Assembly: GCA_905372495.1 (NCBI GenBank)
Contig: CAJPPG010000022.1
Coordinates: 1 to 12,004, forward strand
DNA: 12,004 bases
DNA from: Candidatus Saccharimonadota bacterium
GTDB lineage: Bacteria > Patescibacteriota > Saccharimonadia > Saccharimonadales > Saccharimonadaceae
Reading direction: 5' to 3'
Positions 1 to 6,023 of this stretch are shown here, piece by piece (position 1 is the stretch's first letter; each line of letters begins with the position of its first letter). The notes beneath the pieces are model-generated. The model had not been told where the DNA came from. It was given only the letters and a program-made list of their open reading frames with translations, and did no database searches. Position numbers and translations under genes: made by a program.

Positions 1-378
1 GCCACACAGCGCGCACGTGACCTTAAGAAAAAATTATTAACAAAACAAGCCAAAGAATATCTACCTTACCGTCTCGAATATCTCGCTAAACGCTTTGGAT
101 ACCACTACGACAAGGTTGTCTTGTCTCATGCCAGTAGTCGTTGGGGCTCTTGCACCCACCGCAAGACCTCGCTTTTTTCTCCAACTACTATCACTATTTC
201 ACTAAATATTGGCCTTATGCAAGTACCTGAAGCTGAGCGCGATTACGTGATTATTCACGAACTTGCACACATTAATCACCTTGATCATTCAAAAGCTTTT
301 TGGGCAGAAGTTGAGTCTCACGACCCCAATTACCGTGCCCATCGAGAACTACTCAACACGCACAATCCAGGCGTCTAG
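1..378 (+). CDS. YgjP-like (DUF45) zinc metallopeptidase, C-terminal part
   Basis: The reading frame is open from base 1, so the gene is cut at its 5' end and 125 residues remain. These match the C-terminal catalytic domain of the YgjP/DUF45 (WLM/SprT-like) metallopeptidase family. The family signature SRWGSC is at residues 44-49. The zinc motif HELAH is at 86-90, giving His86 and His90 as ligands and Glu87 as catalytic base. The third ligand is probably His96, in the family-typical HSKAFW segment. The protein ends soon after this, as family members do. No signal peptide or membrane segment is visible in the part present, so a cytoplasmic protease is likely. The physiological substrate is unknown for most of the family. 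An internal start at 121 would remove part of the domain and is not a real start. The stop is TAG. Confidence 0.9.
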   Translation, partial: ATQRARDLKKKLLTKQAKEYLPYRLEYLAKRFGYHYDKVVLSHASSRWGSCTHRKTSLFSPTTITISLNIGLMQVPEAERDYVIIHELAHINHLDHSKAFWAEVESHDPNYRAHRELLNTHNPGV

Positions 379-421
379 CTTTTAACTATTCAAGAAGCTT
401 ATATAGTCCAGAGCTCTTTTC

Positions 422-450
422 TGCTTAACCAATAGATTCTATGTTATAAT
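422..450 (+). promoter_or_regulatory. Extended -10 promoter for a leaderless transcript
   Basis: A perfect TATAAT lies at 445-450, preceded by TG at 442-443, making TGTTATAAT. The -35 region at 422-427 is poor (TGCTTA), as is usual for extended -10 promoters. Transcription should begin about 7 bases after the -10 box, at about 457. That is at the ATG at 458, so the mRNA would have essentially no leader. Confidence 0.7.
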
Positions 451-457
451 ATAGCCT

Positions 458-919
458 ATGAAAGAGAATCAAGATTTTCTCAAAATCCTTGACTTAAACA
501 AAGTACATACTAGTGTGTTTGAGCGCAAATTTATGTATCTTTCTGATGTCATTGATCCCATTTATCGCGACTATGTGATTCGTCTTGAACGCGCCGGCTA
601 CACTCTTGATCTCGACGTACTACGCCCAAAACATCAAGTGGAAAATTTCCTTGCTCTTACTAAAATTATTGTTTCTTATCTAAACCATGTTCTTAAAACT
701 CCACAAAAAGGTAATATTATCATCTCCATGAATACTGCCGGAGATACATTAGCCGACATTAGACCCATTTCAAATTTCATTACCATTAAAGACGACTCCA
801 CTATCATCACCGTTGAACAGCGTGAACAGTATGCTATTCTTGGTGCCAAGGTTAAATCTCGCCTCGGTTTTGGTACCACAATCCAAATCCCCATCACCGA
901 ACCATACGATAAGTTGTAA
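458..919 (+). CDS. Small orphan protein with a divergent GHKL (histidine kinase ATPase)-like C-terminus
   Basis: This 153-residue soluble protein has no signal peptide or membrane segment, and I do not recognise it with confidence. Residues about 60-146 resemble the ATP-binding domain of sensor histidine kinases. A helix carries Asn76-His77 where the N-box would lie, followed by a strand at 85-91. The end, GFGTTIQIPI at 137-146, looks like the G2 box and last strand (usually GxGTTFxIxLP). The G1 box (DxGxG) and a phospho-acceptor His domain are not visible, so ATP binding and kinase activity are doubtful. It may be a degenerate kinase domain used for protein binding, or an unrelated fold. The start is well placed by the promoter 8 bases upstream. 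There is no Shine-Dalgarno site, consistent with leaderless translation. The stop TAA lies inside the -35 box of the next gene. Confidence 0.75.
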   Translation: MKENQDFLKILDLNKVHTSVFERKFMYLSDVIDPIYRDYVIRLERAGYTLDLDVLRPKHQVENFLALTKIIVSYLNHVLKTPQKGNIIISMNTAGDTLADIRPISNFITIKDDSTIITVEQREQYAILGAKVKSRLGFGTTIQIPITEPYDKL

Positions 920-941
920 TTTTATACAAATATTGTATAAT
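914..941 (+). promoter_or_regulatory. Sigma-70-type promoter of the secreted orphan gene
   Basis: The -35 TTGTAA at 914-919 overlaps the stop codon of the upstream gene. A 16-base spacer follows, then a perfect -10 TATAAT at 936-941. Transcription should start near 948, giving a leader of about 74 bases. This is the best two-box promoter in the window. Confidence 0.7.
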
Positions 942-951
942 ATCAGCATAG

Positions 952-992
952 GTAACTTCAAAAACTCTAAAAATTTTTGAGTTTTTGTTAAC
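952..992 (+). promoter_or_regulatory. 5'-terminal leader hairpin
   Basis: An imperfect inverted repeat pairs AAAAACTC (960-967) with GAGTTTTT (979-986). It is extended outward by GTAAC (952-956) against GTTAAC (987-992) with one bulged base, leaving an internal bulge at 957-959. The hairpin begins only a few bases after the predicted transcription start and ends 14 bases before the ribosome binding site. Its likely role is to protect the 5' end of the mRNA or to tune translation. It lacks a GC stem followed by a T-run, so it is not a typical terminator. Confidence 0.5.
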
Positions 993-1006
993 TCACTTCG
1001 TACTTT

Positions 1007-1014
1007 AAAGGAGG
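1007..1014 (+). promoter_or_regulatory. Strong Shine-Dalgarno site
   Basis: AAAGGAGG lies 7 bases before the ATG at 1022. It is the longest match to the 16S rRNA tail in the window and fixes the start of the secreted orphan gene. Confidence 0.8.
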
Positions 1015-1021
1015 AAAAAGT

Positions 1022-1702
1022 ATGAATAAGTATTTTATCGCAACTTTATTGACCAGTTTTTGTGTTTTTATTACCCCAATCAACTGTTTTGCTGCCAAAA
1101 AACAAACCACAGCAACCGAAGAAACTGTCGAGGCCTTAGTACCACCGCCACCATATGATCTCAAGACAGAATCAAAGGTGGAGATTACTTCCACGAAGAA
1201 GGAGCAGAAGGTCACTCTGTCTCCTACAAGTATCGAATACGATGTAACCACCTTCATCAAGCCAAGCACTCTTTCGCTCACGGATTTTTTAGGGCAGTTT
1301 GTCGCTTATGACCCAGATTATGCCATCTCAGTTGATAAGGAAGAACACTGCCTAAGAATCGCACGTAAGACCTTAAAGCCAAAGGAACCAGGTATCCAGT
1401 CCGTTGTCATCTCTTTTGTAGACGACAAGGATTTAATTGGCGAAAATAATCCGATTACCATCACCATCATCGGTGTGAGACCAGGCGGTAATCCTCATAA
1501 AAAATATAAGAGGACGTTTAAAATGCCTGATGATTGGGGTAATCGTATTAAAATTGACGGCTACGACGAATATCTCTATGTCGCCGAATTCAATGTCTTG
1601 CATCAACTTATGGAAGCCTTAATCAGAGACCCTATGGGCGACGATCCTGTCATCTATCGTGGCTACTACCGTGATTTTAGTTACGAAAGGTTTCAGGACT
1701 AA
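1022..1702 (+). CDS. Secreted protein of unknown function
   Basis: The 226-residue precursor has a clear signal peptide: Lys3, a hydrophobic core at about 4-20, and a probable signal peptidase I site after Ala24 (CFA before AKK). Cys22 is not in a good lipobox. The mature protein starts with a Thr/Glu/Lys-rich stretch and a PPPP run at 41-44. Beta-strand-rich segments follow (about 62-80 and 125-152), possibly an Ig-like or similar beta domain, then an acidic, Tyr-rich C-terminus. I recognise no family or catalytic motif. No LPXTG sorting signal or C-terminal membrane anchor is present, so the sortase next door is not obviously its partner. Codon use differs from its neighbours: I count 13 AAG to 6 AAA for lysine, while nearby genes mostly use AAA. 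A strong promoter, leader hairpin and strong ribosome binding site upstream suggest high expression. A terminator follows directly, so it is probably a single-gene transcript. Confidence 0.85.
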   Translation: MNKYFIATLLTSFCVFITPINCFAAKKQTTATEETVEALVPPPPYDLKTESKVEITSTKKEQKVTLSPTSIEYDVTTFIKPSTLSLTDFLGQFVAYDPDYAISVDKEEHCLRIARKTLKPKEPGIQSVVISFVDDKDLIGENNPITITIIGVRPGGNPHKKYKRTFKMPDDWGNRIKIDGYDEYLYVAEFNVLHQLMEALIRDPMGDDPVIYRGYYRDFSYERFQD

Positions 1703-1717
1703 CAACATACTTGCTCT

Positions 1718-1746
1718 AAAAAAACGCTCCGTCAGGGGCGTTTTTT
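1718..1746 (+). terminator. Rho-independent terminator after the secreted orphan gene
   Basis: A GC-rich stem CGCTCC (1725-1730) pairs with GGGGCG (1735-1740), with one G-T wobble and loop GTCA. It is flanked by an A-run at 1718-1724 and a T-run at 1741-1746, so it could work in both directions. It lies 15 bases after the stop codon. Confidence 0.9.
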
Positions 1747-1805
1747 CTTCGCAGTATTCACTTTTTCCCAGTCTTCATTAATTGTTCATATTCTCATCCA
1801 GCTTA

Positions 1806-1814
1806 TGTTATAAT
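1806..1814 (+). promoter_or_regulatory. Extended -10 promoter of the sortase gene
   Basis: TGTTATAAT at 1806-1814 is identical to the extended -10 upstream of the gene at 458. The best -35 candidate is a weak TTCATA at 1785-1790 with an 18-base spacer. Transcription would start near 1821, leaving a leader of about 22 bases that contains the Shine-Dalgarno site GGGAG at 1833-1837. Confidence 0.7.
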
Positions 1815-1842
1815 CAAACCATTAAGGTTGTTGGGAGAAAAA

Positions 1843-2334
1843 ATGCGATTCAAGAAGCATTATTCACATAAAATTTTTATTGGCATCTATATTTTTCTAT
1901 TTGCCATCTTTGGCTATTTTGGTCTCCAACCACACAATGTTGAGGCTAATTCCAATCTCATTTTGGAAGCACCCAAAATCAGCCTCAAATCAGCCATCAA
2001 AGTTTTACAACTAAATAACGACTACACCCTCACTGCTCCCGACCAAATCGCTGGACTTTATTATGCAGCCGAGAATAACACTTTTATTATCGGCCACTCT
2101 TCCACAGTCTTTAGTAACCTCCATAACCTAAAGCTCAATGATCAGATTAAACTTGATAATCACACCTATAAAATCACAAACCTCTATATTCAAGCCAAGG
2201 GCAGCATTAGTATGTCTAAAGTACTAGAACCAAAAGCCACGCCCACTCTCACCCTTATGACTTGTCATGGAGAGAAAATTGCCGAGAACGATTACACTGA
2301 AAGGCTTATCCTTACTGCTGAACTTGAAAAATAA
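1843..2334 (+). CDS. Membrane-anchored sortase-family transpeptidase
   Basis: This 163-residue protein has a basic N-terminus and one membrane segment at about 10-28, followed by an extracytoplasmic sortase beta-barrel domain. The catalytic triad can be read: His85 in GHSS, Cys141 in TLMTC and Arg154 in YTERLIL. The TLxTC motif and Cys-to-Arg spacing are typical of sortases, which cut a C-terminal sorting signal and join the protein to a surface nucleophile. It is small for the family, near the length of class D/E-like housekeeping enzymes; the class cannot be settled by eye. I chose ATG 1843 because GGGAG lies 5 bases upstream. An in-frame TTG at 1828 has no ribosome site and almost coincides with the predicted transcription start. 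No sorting-signal substrate is encoded in this window. The gene is bounded by terminators on both sides, so it is probably monocistronic. Confidence 0.88.
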   Translation: MRFKKHYSHKIFIGIYIFLFAIFGYFGLQPHNVEANSNLILEAPKISLKSAIKVLQLNNDYTLTAPDQIAGLYYAAENNTFIIGHSSTVFSNLHNLKLNDQIKLDNHTYKITNLYIQAKGSISMSKVLEPKATPTLTLMTCHGEKIAENDYTERLILTAELEK

Positions 2335-2337
2335 AAT

Positions 2338-2370
2338 AAATTCCCAGATTATAAATCTGGGAATTTTATT
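2338..2370 (+). terminator. Bidirectional terminator between convergent sortase and GH97 genes
   Basis: A perfect 13-base-pair stem (2338-2350 with 2354-2366) closes a 3-base ATA loop, with T-rich sequence after it on both strands. It starts 4 bases after the sortase stop and lies just beyond the stop of the minus-strand GH97 gene at 2369, so it serves both genes. Confidence 0.9.
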
Positions 2371-4339
2371 AATAACCTTTCACAAGTCTCACGGCAAAAC
2401 CACCACCCGCAGCCAGCCAAACATCCAGGAAATCACCTCTTTCCACAATTTTCTTCTCAACCTCAATTTCTAGAGGATTTTCACGATAGTCACTTGCCGC
2501 CCCGTCACGATATATATAAGCAGTATATTTCACCCCTTCTTCCAGAAATTCCATATTTAGATTCATACGTCTAGGGTCCTCGTTGGTTACTCCTCCAATA
2601 TACCAATCAGATGAATCAACATCTTGCCTGGCAACTGCATAATATTCGCCAATCTTACCGAGTAAAGGAATTGTTGTTTGCCAAGATACTGGCACCTTTT
2701 GTAAAAATTCAAAAACTACGGGATACTTCTCGTATATCTCTGGACGATCAGCCAACATTTGCATTCCTGAATAAAACACCACATAATATGCAAGCTGCCT
2801 TGCTAGGGTCGTATAAACTCGCTTAGCCGGATTCTTTAAATCAAAAATGCCAGGCGTATAATCAAAGGCCCCACAAAGCATCCTCGTAAAGGGAAGGATT
2901 GTCGCATGATTTAGGCGGATTTTTCCACCCTCATATTCCTGGCCTTTTGCTCCCTCACGCGTCAAAATATTCGGATAAGTTCGCTCAATACCAGTCCCCT
3001 TAATCGGCTCATGAATATTTAACATAATTTGATATCTCACTGCCAGCTCTACGGTTTTCTGATAATGCAGGACTCCCAACTGAGAGTGATGAAATTCCTG
3101 TTTACCAGCAATCAACATCTTTGACCCAGTATAGCCCGTTTTTACATAATGAATACCATTACTCACAAGATAAGAGAATGCACTCTCAAGCTGTCTCTCA
3201 TAATTATCAATCTGACCAACCGTTTCATGTTGTGCAATCAAATCAATATTGCACTCGCGCGCCTTCTCAGATACTTCTTCCATATTAAAATCAGCTACCG
3301 GATGAAGATAATCCGTAAATTTGCCATTCATTGACCATTCACCACTCCAGCCGTTATTCCACCCCTCAATCAATAGTCCCGAAACCCCCAATTTTAGACA
3401 CCACTCAAGATATTGCTTCGCATGTTCAGTCGAAGCACCGTGTTTTTTACCCTCAGCCCAGGTCCATTCTCCAACATACATCGCCCACCAAATTCCTAAG
3501 AACTTTAAAGGCTTCACCCAGCTAAAGTCTTCTTTTGGTGGGGTATTCAAATTAAAAATCATTCGATTCATTGTTAGCTCAATCGCCGAGTCAGCAATCA
3601 TAATCACCCTCCAGGGCGAATCAAAGGGAAGATCAAGATAAGCCTTATAACCATCCGACAACGGCGTAATATCTGCTTGTAATCGTTTATCAGCATTCAA
3701 TTTTAAAGTCATTGACCCATAATTATAAAGTGCCGCCTCGTGAATACATAAATATTTATTACTATTGGTTTCCACCGTAAGTGGTGTATGTACGGCATCT
3801 CTCAGTTCATATACCGGCCATTTTTCATAATTTAATTCATATTTTGTGGCCTGGTAAGCCGGAATACGCCAAGCCTGCCCATTTAGATCGAGATTAAATT
3901 CTGTGAGTTCATCCACCACAATAATTCGTTGAAAACTTGGCTGAGGGGGAATTTCATAGCGGAATGCCACACCATCATTAAAAACGCGAAATCGCACAGA
4001 AAACAGTCTTTGTTTTTCCGTTGTTTCTGTTAAGTAAAAAACCGTTTCATTGTATTGATTACGAATTTGTTTTTCCTCCCCCACAACTGGCGACCAAACT
4101 TCATTTTCACTTTTCTTTTGCGTCCGTACCAATACCAAGTTTTGACCCAAATCCTCTTCGCCATACAATTTAAAACCTAAACGAGATTCTCTAATTAATA
4201 AATCATCATTTTTTCTGACTTCATAATAAACTCGACCGTCGCGCAACCTGACACGACATTTAATATTTTTATCTGGCGACTCTATTTCAAACTGTTTTTC
4301 TTTAGGTTTTCGACTAAAGAGTTTAATCTTAAAACTCAT
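2369..4339 (-). CDS. Glycoside hydrolase family 97 (SusB-like alpha-glucosidase)
   Basis: This 656-residue protein has the three GH97 parts in order: an N-terminal beta-sandwich (about 15-270), a catalytic (beta/alpha)8 barrel (about 280-550) and a C-terminal beta domain ending in the family-typical AAGGGFAVRL. Three glutamates match the catalytic and calcium-binding residues of inverting SusB-type enzymes: Glu372 (QHET), Glu444 (NIHEP, within the NxHE..K.TG..RTYPN region) and Glu468 (KGQEY). Retaining GH97 members usually have Gly in place of the second Glu, so an inverting exo-alpha-glucosidase is expected. The N-terminus is basic and polar with no signal peptide, unlike most secreted or periplasmic GH97 enzymes, so it probably acts in the cytoplasm on imported or stored alpha-glucans. 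The ATG at 4339 is preferred over an upstream in-frame TTG (4357), because the -10 box lies between them. No transporter or sugar regulator is adjacent. Confidence 0.93.
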   Translation of the reverse strand: MSFKIKLFSRKPKEKQFEIESPDKNIKCRVRLRDGRVYYEVRKNDDLLIRESRLGFKLYGEEDLGQNLVLVRTQKKSENEVWSPVVGEEKQIRNQYNETVFYLTETTEKQRLFSVRFRVFNDGVAFRYEIPPQPSFQRIIVVDELTEFNLDLNGQAWRIPAYQATKYELNYEKWPVYELRDAVHTPLTVETNSNKYLCIHEAALYNYGSMTLKLNADKRLQADITPLSDGYKAYLDLPFDSPWRVIMIADSAIELTMNRMIFNLNTPPKEDFSWVKPLKFLGIWWAMYVGEWTWAEGKKHGASTEHAKQYLEWCLKLGVSGLLIEGWNNGWSGEWSMNGKFTDYLHPVADFNMEEVSEKARECNIDLIAQHETVGQIDNYERQLESAFSYLVSNGIHYVKTGYTGSKMLIAGKQEFHHSQLGVLHYQKTVELAVRYQIMLNIHEPIKGTGIERTYPNILTREGAKGQEYEGGKIRLNHATILPFTRMLCGAFDYTPGIFDLKNPAKRVYTTLARQLAYYVVFYSGMQMLADRPEIYEKYPVVFEFLQKVPVSWQTTIPLLGKIGEYYAVARQDVDSSDWYIGGVTNEDPRRMNLNMEFLEEGVKYTAYIYRDGAASDYRENPLEIEVEKKIVERGDFLDVWLAAGGGFAVRLVKGY

Positions 4340-4345
4340 GCTTAA

Positions 4346-4373
4346 ATTATACCTCAACTTAAACTTATGTTAA
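4346..4373 (-). promoter_or_regulatory. Promoter of the GH97 gene, apparently leaderless
   Basis: On the minus strand, -35 TTAACA (4368-4373) and a perfect -10 TATAAT (4346-4351) are separated by 16 bases. The ATG begins only 6 bases after the -10 box, so transcription should start at or next to the start codon. There is no room for a Shine-Dalgarno site. Confidence 0.7.
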
Positions 4374-4376
4374 AAT
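4368..4376 (+). promoter_or_regulatory. Extended -10 promoter of the CapA-like operon
   Basis: TGTTAAAAT at 4368-4376 is an extended -10 with one mismatch to TATAAT. Transcription would start near 4383, 28 bases before the ATG at 4411. The element sits on top of the -35 box of the divergent GH97 promoter. The -35 region on this strand (TTATAC, 4348-4353) is weak. Confidence 0.45.
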
Positions 4377-4410
4377 AAAAATAACCATTAAATGTTTAAT
4401 TGGATGATTA

Positions 4411-5991
4411 ATGATGACTTCCAACAATTCACCTTACAAAAAAACACAAACTCGGTATTTTAAACAAGCTAAAACCACCAGAGCCCGTTACCGTGCCTCC
4501 TTTTTCGCATTACCTTTTGGCTTCCTTTTCATCCTACTTGCCACTATCGCTATTTTAAAAAATCTCCACCCCAAATATTCTCCTTATCGTCTTGATGAAA
4601 AAACCTGTTTGTCACAGTTAAATTTAAACTTCCTTAGCGCCAGTACTATTTGCGAACACTTAGTCGGCCAATTAGATTTTTCTGATTTTAAAATCCAAGA
4701 TAGCCAAACATACAATTTGCCAAACAGCTCAAATGATGATCTCGTTGCTAAAATTGAACTACCAGTCGTAGATTTTTATAGTCCACTTCAAAATTTAACC
4801 GCAGATCAACTTAATGATCCAGTTTTTCTCTCACAAAATCAAATAAAGCTCATCTCGCCCGACCAGCTGAATCCGAGCACCAAGCTTCTTAGCTACGAGA
4901 ATCAATACTACCTCGACACCCAAAAATCTGGCGCCCGCTTCACCCTTCTATCTATATCTAGCCTAGACTCCTCTTCCACCACAAACCATGCTAAAGTCAA
5001 AGCAATTTATGATCTATTATCTCCGCTTTTTTCTCAAAATCAACCCAAAGACCTTATTTCCTTTGCCGAAACCGGAGTCACCGCCCTTACTCGTCGCCTC
5101 ACTTATAAAATCAATCAAGAAAATAATGGTGAATTCTTCGCTGAATACGTCGCAGATTTTCTAAAATCTAAAACATTTACACATATCAGTAATGAAATTA
5201 GTTTTAAGGAAGGTTGCCAGGGTGGCTACCAAACCATGGTCCTCTGTGCCGACTGGCGTAGTCTTGACACTATTACCGCCATTGGCACAGACATTGTAGA
5301 ATTGACTGGCAATCATAACAATGATGCAGGTACTGACAATAATATAAAAACTATCGCTAAGTATCGAGAAAGTGGACTCAGAACGGTTGGTGGTGGAGAA
5401 AACCTTGAGCAAGCCAAACAACCACTCGACCTCAATTCCTCCATTCGTCTACTTGCTTATAATCACTCAACTAGTAGTGTTGCTAACGGCCAGCTCGCCA
5501 CCGCAACTTCACCAGGAGCCAATCCCTATTCCGAAGAACAATTTCAAGCAGATCTAGCTTCTGCCAAAGCGGAAAACAAATTCACGATTGTTAATATTCA
5601 ATTCTTTGAATGTTACGCCTATCCTGATCAGCCAATTGCCTATCCAGCCTGCGATCAACCAATTCAAAATCAAAAAGAATTCTTCCGTCATCTCATCGAT
5701 CTTGGCGCCGACATGGTTGTCGGTACCTCTGCCCATCAACCACAGACCTATGAGCTCTATCAAAATAAGCCCGTCTATTATGGACTTGGCAATCTATTCT
5801 TTGATCAAATCTACTGGCCAGACACCACCCGCAGCCTCATTCTCACTCACTACTTCGACCAAAACAAACTTCTTCAAACACGTATTTCGCCAACTATCTA
5901 TGATCAAACTTTTAGACCTCGTCTGCTCGATTCTAGTGAAGCTCAAACTTTCCTCTCACGCCTTCTTTTCGCTTCGCCAAAAGGGAATTAA
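4411..5991 (+). CDS. CapA-family (PGA_cap) membrane-anchored protein
   Basis: This 526-residue protein has a basic cytoplasmic tail, one membrane segment at about 31-50, an outside region of unknown fold (about 55-210) and a CapA-type metallophosphatase-like domain (about 215-470). Domain landmarks are TGVTALTRR (221-229), ISNEISF (259-265), VELTGNHNNDAG (296-307), QFFECYAY (397-404), GTSAHQPQ (438-445) and YYGLGNLFFDQ (456-466). CapA/PgsA proteins act in poly-gamma-glutamate or capsule synthesis, but many bacterial members have unknown roles. Canonical metal-binding motifs are altered: the usual GD, HWG and GHHPH appear as TGV, QFFE and GTSAH. I believe this marks a known CapA subgroup rather than decay, but the activity is uncertain. 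No PgsB/PgsC partners are present. The start is ATG 4411, or ATG 4414, with only a weak GGATGA ribosome site. The next gene begins 32 bases downstream, so the two are probably co-transcribed. Confidence 0.88.
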   Translation: MMTSNNSPYKKTQTRYFKQAKTTRARYRASFFALPFGFLFILLATIAILKNLHPKYSPYRLDEKTCLSQLNLNFLSASTICEHLVGQLDFSDFKIQDSQTYNLPNSSNDDLVAKIELPVVDFYSPLQNLTADQLNDPVFLSQNQIKLISPDQLNPSTKLLSYENQYYLDTQKSGARFTLLSISSLDSSSTTNHAKVKAIYDLLSPLFSQNQPKDLISFAETGVTALTRRLTYKINQENNGEFFAEYVADFLKSKTFTHISNEISFKEGCQGGYQTMVLCADWRSLDTITAIGTDIVELTGNHNNDAGTDNNIKTIAKYRESGLRTVGGGENLEQAKQPLDLNSSIRLLAYNHSTSSVANGQLATATSPGANPYSEEQFQADLASAKAENKFTIVNIQFFECYAYPDQPIAYPACDQPIQNQKEFFRHLIDLGADMVVGTSAHQPQTYELYQNKPVYYGLGNLFFDQIYWPDTTRSLILTHYFDQNKLLQTRISPTIYDQTFRPRLLDSSEAQTFLSRLLFASPKGN

Positions 5992-6023
5992 TTTAATAAA
6001 ATTATTATATAAAAAGGAATATT

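Noticed and set aside
377..399. Possible terminator after the metallopeptidase gene
   Set aside because: Only a 5-base-pair repeat (AGCTT with AAGCT) with a long loop and no T-run is present.
988..1281. Minus-strand open frame of 97 codons
   Set aside because: It is antisense to the secreted orphan and its leader, and the plus strand has the promoter, ribosome site and signal peptide.
3321..3641. Plus-strand open frame of 106 codons inside the GH97 gene
   Set aside because: GH97 motifs continue through this region on the minus strand, and this frame has no ribosome site or family resemblance.
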